Assembly: GCA_036874045.1 (NCBI GenBank)
Contig: JAZBRI010000008.1
Span: 7,517,001-7,581,000, forward strand
Source of the DNA: Cymodocea nodosa
Lineage: Eukaryota > Streptophyta > Magnoliopsida > Alismatales > Cymodoceaceae
Direction of reading: 5' to 3'
DNA: 64,000 nt
Under the pieces are notes generated by a model. That model made no database searches and was not told the DNA's origin. It saw only the letters and a program-made list of their open reading frames with translations. Both the position numbers and the translations under genes were made by a program. Positions 13,458-26,520 of this stretch are shown one piece after another; positions within the stretch are counted from its first letter, which is position 1; each line of letters begins with the position of its first letter.

Positions 13458-13740
13458 CACTACAGTAAATTCAAGCTTTAGTGACAGAGAAATTGGAGGA
13501 AAACGTAACGGATTTTTGAATCTATCAATTTTGTGGTAGAGATTCATCATTATAAGTGGGTTATAGTGATGAATGAGATAATTGGTTACTTTCTCTACGA
13601 CGATTTGTCATTATAATACATATATAGTGATGAAGGACATGCATGTCACCATATCAATACGTATTCATTATAGTGACAGATATTACGAACTGTCAGTATA
13701 ACAATGAAAAATCTATCACTATAGGTAGAATATTGGGATA
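13458..13740. mobile_element. Possible CACTA-like or MITE remnant
   Basis: It starts cactacagtaaattcaagc and holds repeated tagtgac/tagtgatg words in both orientations up to tatcactatagg. That resembles the termini and subterminal repeats of plant CACTA elements. The matching right terminus and a 3-bp target duplication were not found. Confidence 0.3.
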
Positions 13741-14429
13741 GATAATGTGATATATTATTAAGTCTTTCACCAAAGGTTAAAATGCACGTAAAACCCTAAT
13801 TACTGTACGTGTGCAAGGGTGACCCTTTCCCTCCATTTCATAGCCTAAAATTCCAACCCTTTCTATTAGTAACACCAAACAAATGTTCGGCTAGACCAAA
13901 CATTTGTTTGGTAACATAATCAAATGTTTAGATTTATCAAATAAATGTTACTTTAAACTCCTAAAACATATAAAAAGCGTGACTTCTGCATGCTCAACTT
14001 TTTCACTCATCAATATTCTGACACACCATTCGCATGCATCGTTTGTCCGATAGCATTGGGAATCTCCTCTGTTGATCAAAATCTTCTACCCATGTCCTTC
14101 CTGTGTGCGTGGTCTTTGTCATCTGCCTAACAACCTTTTCATTTGTGAGCATCCACCATCTACATTAAAGGTCTATCGAGTTGTATGCCAAGAAGTCTGA
14201 CAACAAGTGCATCCTTAACCTAATCCTGTGTTTTGTCATAAGTTTTCATCTCCATGTGTTTTGCTCTCATCATCTATATGTTGCTATTGTGTGGGAAATG
14301 TTAATTTAGTCATTTGATGTTATTTCTTCTTTTTAACATCTTACTCATAAGGGAATGTTGAGTTGATCTTTACAAAGGGAGATTTAATTCAAGGAAGTTA
14401 GTAGGGAGGAAGCTGCTATAAGTAGAAGG

Positions 14430-14493
14430 TTTACACTTTATTAATGTGATGGGTGATGCTCTTTACACTTTATTAATGTGATGGGTGATGTTC
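14430..14493. repeat. 32-bp tandem duplication
   Basis: Two adjacent units containing tttacactttattaatgtg, period 32, second unit with a terminal change. Confidence 0.85.
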
Positions 14494-15057
14494 TTATGGC
14501 TCTATGATTTTAAAAATCAATGATGTTCAGTAATTGTCACAGAAGCAAATTAAGATATAATTTTCTTTCCTTCTTTTCCTTACTATTTTTTCCCCATTAA
14601 AAGTTGAAAGATGAAATTTTTTAGTTTGTATCAGATAACAATATATAGGATATGTTAGTTAGTGATAGATACATTACTAATTAATGTAGATGATCGATGA
14701 TAAATTACAAATTACTAGAATTAATAAAACATATTTATGTGTGTGTATGTGTAGAGTATTGAAAAGCTACATAATAAGGGGGTGAATTATGTTTTTTAAC
14801 AATTTTAATTATAATTGAAACTTTAAAATTAAAATAATCTGAAATACTATTTTTTTCAATATTTTATATCCAAGGATTTAATTACAATAAATAATTTAAT
14901 TTTCGTGAGAAATTTTAGATGCAATGATATAATGTTTCATTTAATCAATTTCATAATTACAAATAGAGAAAACTAAATTGTAGAATTAAAAATATTTCTC
15001 ATTATTTGATATATTCCTTTTCTTCTTCTTCTTCTTCTATAAATCTTTAGTGATAAA

Positions 15058-15515
15058 TATTGTAGGATCGTCGTATCACAAGAGTGGAGTGAATTGTGTC
15101 TTTAGCAATTTAAAATTACTAGTAGATAAAATAAGAGCATAAAACACTTGCAAATGAAATTCTAATATTTATTGACTTAAAAAAAGAATTTACAATTACA
15201 TTTTAGCATAATTCCCTACTTGTTGGTTCTGATACAATAATGTCTGAGATACAATTCAAAGAGAAAATAAAATCTTTATTCTAAACTAGCTTGAATTGTA
15301 TAAAACCTGATCTTTATGCACGTAGCTCCTTTTCCTTCCTTTTGCTCAGCTTTTGTATCTCTTCTTCTCTAGTTATTGAATTTCCTAGACTTCTTGCGTT
15401 GCAGCTCCTTTTCTGAAATTGCTTGGAATTCGAACTTCTTCTGATGTTGGAGAATTTTTCTAGATTAGAATATTCTGAGTTGAATATTCTAACTTGGGAT
15501 TGGAATGAGATTGAA
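15058..15515. repeat. 458-bp direct repeat, unit 1
   Basis: It begins tattgtaggatcgtcgtatc and is about 90% identical by eye to the next unit. It contains no open frame of note. The TG start and the wording (tatcacaagag, tgaattgtgtc) suggest an LTR-like sequence. An LTR identity is only a guess. Confidence 0.75.
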
Positions 15516-15936
15516 TATTGTAATATCGTTGTATCACAAGAGGGAGGATGAATTGTGTCTTTAGTAATTTAAAATTAATAGTGGATAAAATAAGAGCACA
15601 AAACACTTACAAATGAATTTCTTAATCTTTATTGACTTAAAGAAAGAATTTATAATTAGTTTTTAACATAATTCTTTACTTGTCAGTTTTGATACAATAA
15701 AGTTCGAGATACAATTCAAAGAGAAAATAAAATCCTTATGCTAAACTAATTTGAATTGTATAAAATCTGATCTTTATGCACGTAGCTCCTTTTCCTTCAT
15801 TTTACTCAGCTTTTGTATCTCTTCTTTTCTAGTTGTCAAATTTCCTAGACTTCTTGCATTGTAGCTCCTTTTCTAAAATTGCTTGGAATTCGAACTTCTT
15901 CTGATGTTGGAGAATTTTTCGAGATTTGAATATTCT
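15516..15936. repeat. 458-bp direct repeat, unit 2 (cut by the Copia element)
   Basis: It begins tattgtaatatcgttgtatc and follows unit 1 without a gap. It stops at ttgaatattct, where the Copia LTR begins. Unit 1 continues about 35 bp past that point, so the remainder should lie on the far side of the nested insertion, beyond the window. Confidence 0.75.
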
Positions 15937-18644
15937 TGTTAGGACCTAATGGCTTCACTAGAGGAGGGGGTGAATGGTGAACTAAGTGTATTTTAAACTT
16001 TTTCTGATTTAATTAACCAATTTGAATAATCAGTTTGCACAAGTACTAAACATATATATAAAATATGCACAGCAAAAATATAAATAAGAAGCACAAGGGA
16101 ATTTTAGGTGGTTCACCAACTCGGCTAGTCCACCACCAAGGATCACTTGGGCTTCACTATGTGTCTCAACACTTACAAACACTTGCTTTAAGGTCAAAGC
16201 AAGAACTAGCCATTCACTTGAGCTTTCTAGTCGTAGCTCTAACCAACCACATAGAAGTTTTCAGGTATAAACTTTAGTAAACCAACCTCTTGAGTTTTCA
16301 GGTTAAAACTTAAACCAACAACTTGAGTGAAGCTTTAAGGTTGAAGCCATGAACCAAATGATCCTTCTTGGATTAGACTTTCAACACTTGGAGAGCTTTA
16401 AAAATCATCTTGTAAATCTAGCATTCAATCAATTCTTTATTGTAATTAATCTGAATTGAGTTTTCTTCTATAACAGTAATGAATCTGCGATGTATACTAT
16501 ATCTCTATATATGATTGCATATGTAATCTCACTTCTTAGCTCTATCAAATATTGAATTATCTATTTGTATATATACTTGAAAGTCCAACGATCATATTTT
16601 CTCTTCAATGGATTTATTCTATTGTACTTATTGATTTTGCAGGTCCAAAATTGGTAAGTTACCGTTTAGGAAGGTGTTTCAAGATAACCTTCTGATTTCC
16701 TTAGACTTTTAGATAGTTAGCTATGTAACTTTTTGAAGGATGATCGTAATGTTAGGGCAAGTAGTATAGGTGTGGAGTATGCCACAAGAAGTCCAGGTTC
16801 AATCGGAAGCTTGTTAATAGTAAGTATCCGACAAATTGATATTTTCGGTAGGTTATCAGACTTAAGTATCCGAAAATAAAGTTTCAATCAGAGGCTTTGA
16901 GCTAACTATCCGAAAGTCAGAAGATTTCAGAGGGTTATTGACTGTAACCATCCGGAATGACTTAAAAGACACTTAAGTGGACATTCAGACAGTTATGAAG
17001 CTAAGTATCCGAAAGTCAGACACTTAAGTGGATGTTTAGATAGTTAAGAAGCCAAGTATCTAAAAAGCAGTGACTTAAGTGGATCTTCGAATAGTTAGGT
17101 AGTAACTATTTGAAAATCATAAGCTTTTGGAAGGTTATAGCTACAACCTTCCGAAATGACTGAAGAGACACTTAAGTGAGCTTTCGAATAGTTAAGACAG
17201 TAACTATCCGAAAGACATGTAGTTTTCAGAGAGTTAACAACAGAACCTTTCAAAAGGACAAAGAGAGAGAAGTAAGTGGGTTTTCGGATAGTTAAGTCTG
17301 TAACTATTCAAAATACCGAATCTCTCCGGACAGTTAGCCTACTACAGTACAACCCATTACAATAAATGAAGAAAGAAGAATTTCTTCGAATAGTTAAGTT
17401 TGTAACTATTCAAAAATGTTGTAGATTTTGAAAAGTTAGGAAGATAAGGCTCTGAAATTGAGAGTCCCTTCTCCGAAGCATTATTTCTCTACTATAATGG
17501 CTTGAATGTAATTAAAGGTTTATTAACCCTAAGTTGGGTAGTATATAAACCTTTATGATGTTGTAAAACATTATGGTTGATTGTGTCGAAGCTCATAGAA
17601 GAACCCTCAACTCTTCGTAGACGTAGGCAGTTGCTGAACCACGTAAATCCTGTGTCTTCATTGTGTTATTTCTTCCTCTTACTCTTCACTTCCAGTTTCG
17701 GTGAGTGTTTCTGAATCGTGCCATAGAAAGTTGACTGAACGATCTGTTTTAACTATAACACATAACTCATCGAAAATCCACTTAAGTCCTTTTGTCTCGT
17801 GAGATTTAAGTCATACACGTAGAGTGTCTTAAGTTCGGATGGTTATAACTGTTAACTTACCGAAACTCTTCAACTTTTGAATAGTTAGCTATAGTAACTC
17901 TCTATTTTTCCTTTTAAGCTTCTGACTACTGTTTTCTTATTTTGGCACATGCATAAAAGGATGACTTAAATTTCAACTAGTTCATTCTATAACCTTCTGA
18001 TAATAATCTATTTTTCGGATAGTTAGCTTTCCTAACTTTTCAAAAAGTCTTCTAAGCTTCTGATTAGTGTTCTCTGAATTTTACATGTGTGTATTTAAAT
18101 AACTTAAGTTTCGAATAGTTAAATCTGCAACCTTATGAAACTTCTTGTTTTTTAGATAGTTAGCTTTCCTAACTTACCGAAAAAATCCTTTAAGCTTCTG
18201 TTTGCTAATTTAATTTCTACACGTTCATAATTGAATGATTTAACTATTTGGATAGTTAGCTTTTCTAACTTTCTAATATCAGAATATTTCTAGATAGTTA
18301 ACTTCTTAACCTTTTGATCATTTTGAATAGTAATCCTCCTAACTTTTCGAATGACTTCTAATTTCGGATAGTTAGCTTTCTAACTCTCTAAAAGAATTCC
18401 TACTACTTTAAACTACCTTTTGGATACTTAACTGAGAACTGATCGAACTTCCTAGCTTTTTCTTTCAATTGTGAATGAATTGCTTAATGTGATATCTACT
18501 AGATTTCTTGTGTAGCAATCGTTTGGTTTATTTGACTACAATTTGCTTCGACTTTTCCATCCATAACTGTTCATCCTACAACCTATGAAATACAAACACT
18601 TCTCACATGGATGTTTGCATTATCAAAATATAGAGGTCCTTTCA
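15937..18644 (-). repeat. 3' LTR of the Copia element (about 2.7 kb)
   Basis: On the plus strand it runs from tgttaggacctaatgg to ggtcctttca, that is TG...CA ends on the minus strand. Its inner edge abuts the PPT. The part from about 16680 to 18460 is packed with short words in alternating orientation, ggatagtta and taactatcc(g)aaa, which form dozens of potential small hairpins. Confidence 0.8.
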
Positions 18645-18660
18645 ATCTCCCCCTTTTTGA
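18645..18660 (-). other. Polypurine tract of the Copia element
   Basis: On the minus strand it reads tcaaaaagggggagat, directly before the LTR start tgaaaggacc. This matches the PPT form seen in SIRE/Maximus elements. Confidence 0.8.
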
Positions 18661-20063
18661 TAATGACAAAATCCTTTACATTAAATTACATGTATTTCAC
18701 TTCCTAGATTGTTTTTATACAAGGAATCACATAGAGCATAAATAAAATAAAGATTTACAATGTAAACAATATAATAGAGTTAATTTCTCCCCCTGTCTGT
18801 GTGTTGGGAATTTTAATACTATAATTTTCATATTCTTCTCCCTCTTTTTGTCATTAGATAAAAGGAGTCTCAAAATTTTCTTTTTCTGAAATAACTACCA
18901 TATTTCTCCTCTTTTTGTTGAATCAATTGCATCAATATCTTTGAATACTGATTTTGAATTTGCATCAAATGTCAACTGTCTATGTGCTGATATCAATTGT
19001 TGAGATATTTTCATAATTGCAATCTATTTTCTTCTTTCTCTTTGATGTTGTACTATTTTTCTTCTTTCTTATTCGAGCACAACATCAATTGAAGTATCAA
19101 TTTCCTCAATCCTTGTCTGATACTAGTTGTTGATATATCAATTTTTGAGATGTCAGTAATTGCTCTCTTGGTTTGTGGTATTTCTTCCTTTGTCTCGTTT
19201 ATTTACTGCATTATCTATAAAAATTGAAAACAATGAAATGTCAATTGTTAATGTAGCAATTTATGAGTATGTAGTTAATATTTGTAGTTGCTACCACATG
19301 CTCTCCCCCTATTTGTATGGAGGTTTTCTGATTTGAATAATAAGCTATAGGCTCTCCCCCTATATGAGTGCCCTTTTTATAAACTTTCTTTTTGAACCAA
19401 AGCAACATTCTGAGTTTCCTTTGTATAGTAGGTTCTCTCCCTACTTATATACTTTTCCTTGCAGATAGATTTGTTGCACCTATTTTGTAAAATGTCATTT
19501 ATGATACCAACTGAACTAAGTACTAATTGTTAATAAAAAAACATCATAAATGATTCTCAATCATTTAGCTTCTGATTCCCAATCGTTTATCTTCTCTTAA
19601 CTCTTTATTTCAAGAGGTTGTTTCAATCTTGCAGAAGATGATTTGAAGACTGTAATCTAGCTACTACAGATTTTACTTTTCCTTTTCTAACAAATTTGAT
19701 TTCCTTGCTTTTGTATTCATTCATCCTGGCTCGTGCAAATCTTATTTCCTTTAAAGAACATGATTCAATCATTAATGCTACTTTTGATATCAATTGTTAA
19801 TTTCAGAACATCATAACTGATCCTTTACTATTTAGCTTCTGATTTCTCTTCAAGAGATTCCTCTTTTTTTTTATAATACTTGTTTCTAACTATTGTAGAT
19901 TTTGCTGTCCTTGAATATCATGATTTTAGGCACATTTGCCACACAATCCATATGTAGCATTTAATACCAATTCATGGTGCCTTTAGTGATACCAAAACTT
20001 GTTGTCATAACTGATTTGAAGCTAAAGATCAACTGCTTCCCCTAAATAATATAATTCTGCAAT
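18661..20063 (-). other. Non-coding internal region of the Copia element
   Basis: This T-rich internal sequence lies between gag and the PPT. No protease, integrase or RT motif was found on either strand. It probably corresponds to the 3' untranslated region, with pol deleted. Confidence 0.5.
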
Positions 20064-21592
20064 TCAAACAGAAATAGATTTTGGTACCCATACTTTCTTG
20101 GGTCCATAAGTGTTAGTTCTGAAAACATTTAACTTATTGCCTTTTGGCAGCCACATTGATTTAAATTTTCTTTTGATGGCAAACACTGTAGTACCATCTC
20201 TATAAGATTGGATAACACCACCATAGTAGGGTATTTCCTATGGAGTAGTATATCCTAGGTCAAATCTATTTAAACTATGTCTTTGTGAACCAATGATTTT
20301 ATTTAATCCATTTTGTCCATTGGTAAGCTTATGCACAATATTTTTCAGATTAGTAATTTCATTTTTCAGATATTCATTTTTATTTATCAATTCATCATTC
20401 TTGCAGTTTCTATTTTCAACATGTAGTTTTTCAAGTTTAGTACATGCCTCTTCTAAACATGTTGTTAAATGCTTAATATCCTTTTTATAATTTTTGCATT
20501 TAACATATAAACTATCAATAGTAGATAAAAGAATATTTACATCTAAATTGTCATTGTCTACATCAGAATCACTTTGAGATGAAGGGGAACATACCTCTTG
20601 TGTTGTATAGCACACATTTACTGGTATCTCTTCATCTGAACTAGATGAACTACTAGAGGAACACTGTCATCCCAAGTAGCCTTCAATGCCATTTTCTTTT
20701 TGTAATTCTTCTTCTTCTTCTTCATTTCTTTTTCTTCTTCTAGTTACAATGGACAATCAGGTTGTATATGTCCCTACTTCTTGCATTTAAAGCACACTGG
20801 AATAGTTCTCTTTGATGTGCTGACTTTGTTCTTTTTCTTCATCCATTTTCTAAATTTTCTAGCCAATAGCACAACTTCATCTTCATCTGAACTTTGAAGT
20901 TCTTGAGTTGATGGGAAGACCAACTCTTTCTTCGTTTCTATTTTCTTTTTAGCACTTCCTTCCTCATCTTTCCATTCCTTCATTTGAACTTCATGAGCTA
21001 GTAGATTACTCATCAGATCCTCTATTGAGTATTTGTTGAGGTCTTTGGAATCTTGTATTGATGTGGACTTTTGCTTCCATTCCATAGTTAAACTTCTAAG
21101 GATTTTCTGCACCTATTCATGGATAGAAAATTTCTTTCCCAAGCCTCTTAAGCTATTAATAATCTCAGTAAATCTAGAAAACTTATCATTAATTGTTTCA
21201 TCATTAAGCATTTTAAATAATTCAAACTTTCTAAGTAAAATGCTGATTTTTGTGTCTTTTACTTGGCTGGTTTCTTCAAAAGTTATTTGAAGAGTGTTCC
21301 AAGCCTTGTGAGCAGATTTACAAGCTGAAACTTTATTATATTATTCAACAGATAAGGCATAGTAAATAATGTTTAACCCTCAAGCATCCATTTGGATGAT
21401 TCTTTCAACCTCCTTGGTCCAATCATCCTCATGATTGGATGGAACAGGTGTTCCTAGAACTACCATTTTCTAGAGACTTACATCTGAGCTCCTAAGGAAA
21501 CATTCCATCCTATTTTTCCAGTAATTATAGTTAACACCATCAAACAGGGGACGACAATGGATATTCTAACCCTCTCTGTGAAAAGATGTCAT
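20064..21592 (-). pseudogene. Copia (SIRE-type) gag, decayed
   Basis: From the ATG at 21592 the minus strand encodes a UBN2/Copia-type gag. It has FDGVNYNYWKNRMECFLRS near the start, then AHKAWNTLQITFEE and an INDKFSRFTEIINSLRGLGK region. An open stretch at 21112-20774 leads to a zinc knuckle beginning PVCFKCKK. A coiled coil follows at 20615-20238 with the tail GSQRHSLNRFDLGY. It ends with KVWVPKSIS before a TGA at 20064-20066, the usual end of a SIRE gag. Several stops and frameshifts are present. In the family this protein forms the capsid and binds the element's RNA. Confidence 0.8.
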
Positions 21593-21630
21593 GATCTTAG
21601 ATGGTTAAATCTATAAAAAGAGATAAACCT

Positions 21631-21642
21631 ACTCTTATACCA
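21631..21642 (-). other. Primer binding site of the Copia element
   Basis: On the minus strand it reads tggtataagagt, three bases inside the LTR end. It resembles the initiator-Met tRNA PBS common in Copia (tggtatcagagc) with two differences. Confidence 0.7.
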
Positions 21643-21644
21643 AT

Positions 21645-22394
21645 TGTTAGGACCTAATGACTTCACTAAAGGGGGGTGAATGGTGAACTAAGTGTATTTT
21701 AAACTTTTTTTGACTTAATTAACCAATTTGAATAATCAGTTTGCATAAGTACTAAATAGATATATAAAACATGCACAACGAAAATATAAATAAGAAGTAC
21801 AAGGGAATTTTAGGTGGTTCACCAATTGGGCTAGTCCACTCCCAAGGATCACTTAGGCTTCACTAAATGTCTCAATACTTACAAACACTTGCTTTAAAGT
21901 CAAAGCAATAATCAACCATTCACTTGAGCTTTCTGGTCATAGCTCTAACCAACCACATAGAAGTTTTCAAGTATAAACTTCAGTAAACCAACCTCTTGAG
22001 TTTTCAGGTCAAAACTCAAATCAACAACTTGAGTGAAGCTTTAAGGTTGAAGCCACGAACCAAATGATCCTTCTTGGATCAGACTTTCAACACTTGGAGA
22101 GTTTTAAGAATCTTCTTGTAAATCTAGCATTCAATCAATTCTTTGTTGTAGTTAATTTGAATTGAGCTTTCTTTTGTAATAGTAATTAATCTACAATGTA
22201 TATTGTATCTTTGTATGTAATTGTATATGTAATCTCACTTCTTAGCTCTATCAAATATTGAATGATCTGTTTGTATATATACTTGAAAGTCCAACGGTCA
22301 TATTTTCTCCTCAATGGATTTATTCTGCTGTACTTACTGATTTTGCAGGTCCAAAAATGGTAAGTTACCGTTTAGGAAGGTGTTTCAAGATAAC
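21645..22394 (-). repeat. 5' LTR of the Copia element (3'-terminal 750 bp only)
   Basis: It matches 15937-16680. Identity stops at caagataac, where the Athila-like LTR starts with tgtttgggttg. The remainder is not in the window. Confidence 0.8.
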
Positions 22395-25300
22395 TGTTTG
22401 GGTTGTTAAGTTAAATCATAAACTTGGTTAATTTATTTTTATGCTTATATAAATAATTACTTTTAGAAGTAAACAAACAACCTTTCACACAAATTAGATA
22501 TTAATTCCAATTTGTGTTTTAACTGCAAGTGCTCAGTGTATATTGTATTTGTGTGCAAGTATAGGTCGATCCCACAAAGATTGAGTAAGAATTGTGTACT
22601 ATTTTGATTTTTATATTGGAGTTTATATGTGTTCAGTTAAGCAATCCGTTGAGTTATAGTTAACTGTAATGTAACGCTTTTATGTGTTGTTAAATTAACG
22701 GCAAAAACACAAATTTTACATTTATAACCGCAAGTGCACGGTGCCCATTGTAATAAGCATGTGCAAGTACGGGTCGAATCCACAAGGAGTTTGTCTTAAA
22801 TACTTTTATTAAAATGATTATCTGATTAAATATCCACATTAAACTAATTCATAAGTAAACTCTAATTACTTAATATTAATATACAAAATTCGTAGCACAA
22901 TTAAGGTTTATAAGATTACCCTAAAATCCAATTAGTTATGATAAGATATTTAAGAAATCAATGAGTATTAATCTGGAAATCACAGAATTTATGCTCGACT
23001 TTTAACTCCAATAACTTCCAACTTGAACGTTTAAAAATTCAGAATAAATAACGGTTGGAAAGATCCTCAGAATATCTTTCAAATGGCTGTGATTTTGTGG
23101 ATTAACACAAATTAAAACGCTAGCAATATCTTATTTAAGAAAGGGGTGCAGACGGTTATGGAAACTTTCCAAAAACGCACCTTCGGTGCAAAAATCAAAT
23201 CTCCGTTAAATCTTCATGAAATACTACGAAATAAGCACGCCTTGAAAGTAGATTTGTTACACTAACAAGGAAAATTTATAGAACTGAATTCCACAAAATA
23301 CACGACGCAAGCACAGCACAGGCGTCGAGCTCAAAATTAGCACTCGACAGAGACTCAAAACCGCTGATACCTTCACAAAATAAAATCGAAAATCTTCAGA
23401 AAACATTCTAAAAAATTCTAAAACTTTGTAAACTTATTCTACATTCATTATACTTACAAAACGAAACAAAAAACGGAATTTATAGATGACGAACACGTAG
23501 ATACAATTCGAAGAAAAACTACTAACAATCTGGCCATCTAAGAACGTAAAACTACCTTCACAATTCACATCATCACATTCATTCACACTAAACATATAAT
23601 ATGAACTCAATCCTGATATCAATTAACATCAAAACAGTATGTGATCTTTAATATAGAACATTTGAAACAAAGATTTATGCATAGAATTTCGTTCTTCCAC
23701 ATACTCAAACTATACTCATACATATAAAATTGTAAAACATGAAAACTAGTATGAGGATCTCTCCTTTCCATCATACCTTTTAATCCTCCACATTTCTACA
23801 AGCAATGACTCCCCAAAGTCCTTGAAATCGATGCTCCACAGGGTTGTCACCACCTGTAGCACGTCCAAGTGAAACTTCTAAGGTTGCCTTGAAGAAGAGT
23901 GGTGCACGTACTCAAGATCTTGCCTCCAAGACCTATAACTTTGGCTTCCACATCTAAGAATGGTGCTTCCGATGACTCAACCCTGAAGATCCTAACCTTT
24001 TGCTCCACTCAAAATCAGTCACACAAGCCTCCCAATCCACCAAGATGAACCCCCAAGGAGATCCTAACGTATGGCTGTCTGAATTGAAGAGAAGGTGTCT
24101 TCTAGGAGGAGTGGAAGATGCCAAAGCTCAGCATTCTTAAAGGGAGCTTGTTCAAGATCAAGGGGAAGATGGGACTTTTCGGATGGAGATGCTGGAATGG
24201 ATGGAATCGTCGGCTGCAATGTGTTGGAAGAGGAGGAGATAGCCTAGAATTGAGTAGTCAAACACTTTAAATACTCTAGGCTTTTGTTGCTTGGGCTCCA
24301 ATAAGTTACATCCAATGGCCCACGTTTTTTCCTCTTTAATCCACCTTGATTTCATGATTTATTGACCTATAAAACTCAAAACCAAGTTGGATGCACATAT
24401 ACATTGAATATAAATCATATGATGCAAATATAGTATACATGCATGCATGAGTTGCCATATATGGAAAGTTGCCAAATTAGGAAGGTTTTGGTCTACAACT
24501 TTTTTCACATGTACATACATGAATTATTTAAAGTTCTTTAGTTTAACATCATACTTAAGTGATTTGGCAATCATACAATGTATATAAAGTCATACATTGA
24601 AGAATTATAAGAATTATGTCTAATACAAGGGCTATTGACTAGGTGTTTAATTGATAAAGGATAAATTTGTACATTATCAACTATTTAATCCCTAATTCAT
24701 GCATATGTCTAAAAATATGATTTTCATGTAATCCTTTATAAGAACATATATAATGATGACTTATAATCCTTAACATGCATGAATTAACATATATAAAATG
24801 CACAAATTGATACTTTACATTAACACAACAGACTTAGTTCATGGAGTTATGGCTAACTCAATGGACTGACCTCATGGACTTAAGTTAACTCCACGAGCCT
24901 ATCTTTCCAGTTATATATTGCTATTTACAAAGGAATTCGGCCAACCATTGGGTGGTTCCACAGAATGTAAATAATATCAATTAAGCTATTTAATGTTAGT
25001 TAATATTAGATTCATCATTAAGCAACAGTAACATTCAGATATTTCAAACAGTAACCATTAAAATCTTTAAGTATCTGGAACGAATCAATTTCAGTAAACA
25101 ATAAAACTATTTTCTATTTTCTGAATCAAACAAACATAAAACATTCATAATACTGACAATGATAACATTAATCACGATACAAAACAAATAATACAACACT
25201 AATACTAAATGTAAACACAGATAATTTGTTGTTTTGGTATTTTTGTTTTGATATGTTCCTGAAGATGAATGAAAGGTGAAATGTAAAAATCTCTATTGAC

Positions 25301-26506
25301 AGTAAAAACTTCCATCACTACATGCGACACGATTACACCACTGAAAACTTAATCACTTACAATCTTGCCTCATCTCCCTATAGAGTTGCAAATCCAAAAT
25401 TGTAAGATGATCTCCTCTTCAGCATACTGGCATCAACCCGAAACCAAGGCTAGAAGCTTTACGATCTCCTGAGATATGAGTCGGTGCTTGGTGAAAATGA
25501 CTTCCCTTCCCGCGACGCAATCACTCTTCATAGTGGTTGTCAGTCACCGTGTTTGGCTCGGAATCGACCTGACATTAGGAAAGTATCCTCACAGACCTCC
25601 GATGGTTAGTGATTTTGGTGGTGGTGTGGAGCTTTAGGGAACTTCTGACACTTCCTGCAATTAGCGCGGTTCTCCACCTCTACACACACACTTTCTTCGT
25701 CTTTCTCCTCTTCTTTTATATTTCTTTTAGTAGTAACTACTTTTGCTTAATTGATCAGTTGGATTTCTTCATTCATATCAACAATGGTGATTTCTTCTTC
25801 ATTCCACGAGTGAATTCCTACGTGATACATGTAATCATGATTTTCCTTCGAATTTCCTATTTTTACAACTATTACAGTGGCATATTAGAAATTAAATGAT
25901 CCGTGAAGTTACAGATAACTCAACGGACTTACTTCGTTGATTTAACTATAAAACACGTGTAATAAAGAAATAACTTATAAACTTATAACACTAACACAAT
26001 GCGTTATCTTAATATATATTCAACTAACTCAATGCATATAGTTATGCTAACTTAACGAGTTATACATGTGTAGCTCACGTGACATAATAAAGCATTCAAA
26101 TTTAACCCATGCATAATCTTAACTTAATGAGTTCAGATATACAACTTACAGTTTTTACTCACTAACTCAACGAGTTGGTACTGTGTACTTGAATATTTTT
26201 TTAGTATTTAAAGCATAACTATCTGGTACTTTAAATATAACTCTCTAAAATAATAGAAAATTCGGATACTTACAAACCTTAACTATCCGATGCTCAGATG
26301 CATTTCAAATATTTAGCAGATAACTTACTAACAGTTCAGAAATATACTTAATTAACATTAATTCCTTGAAATTATGCAGATTCCTTCATTAAAGTATATA
26401 ATAGTGCAATTATAACATAATTGCTTAATTCTCATATGATAAGCTAAATATTATGCAATTAATCATCATTTAACCATTAATATTATGCACTTTTTCATTC
26501 TAAACA
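22395..26506 (-). repeat. 3' LTR of copy B (about 1.96 kb after removing an insertion)
   Basis: On the minus strand it starts tgtttagaatgaaaaagtgc just after the PPT and ends ccaaaca at 22395. It includes the family's LTR landmarks: gtgggatcgacctgtacttg-like words, the paired ggagttaact/ctcaacgg hairpins, and the segment shared with 27237-29382. Confidence 0.85.
22665..24819 (-). mobile_element. Solo LTR (2155 bp) of another Ty3-type family
   Basis: It starts tgtaatgtaacgc and ends actttaca, with a perfect 5-bp target duplication ttaac at 22660-22664 and 24820-24824. Deleting it rejoins B's LTR exactly as at 54297-54320. On the minus strand it has the wording common near Ty3/Athila LTR ends (ggattcgacccgtacttgca, cacttgcggttat), so I place it on that strand. 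No PBS, PPT or pol is present. The 65-codon frame at 24158-24355 is unrecognised. Confidence 0.85.
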
Positions 26507-26520
26507 CTTCCCCCATACTT
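26507..26520 (-). other. Polypurine tract of copy B
   Basis: On the minus strand it reads taagtatgggggaag, immediately before the LTR start tgtttagaatg. It matches the tract before copy A's 3' LTR. Confidence 0.8.

Larger units (their letters stand above)
15937..22394 (-). mobile_element. SIRE/Maximus-like Copia retrotransposon, gag only, interrupted
   Basis: Read on the minus strand, the order is: partial 5' LTR (22394-21645), PBS (21642-21631), gag (21592-20064), non-coding DNA, PPT (18660-18645) and 3' LTR (18644-15937). The LTRs match closely where both are present (15937-16680 against 21645-22394). Protease, integrase, RT and RNase H are absent, so the copy is internally deleted or non-autonomous. 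Copy B of the Athila-like family cuts its 5' LTR at 22394/22395. Confidence 0.85.
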
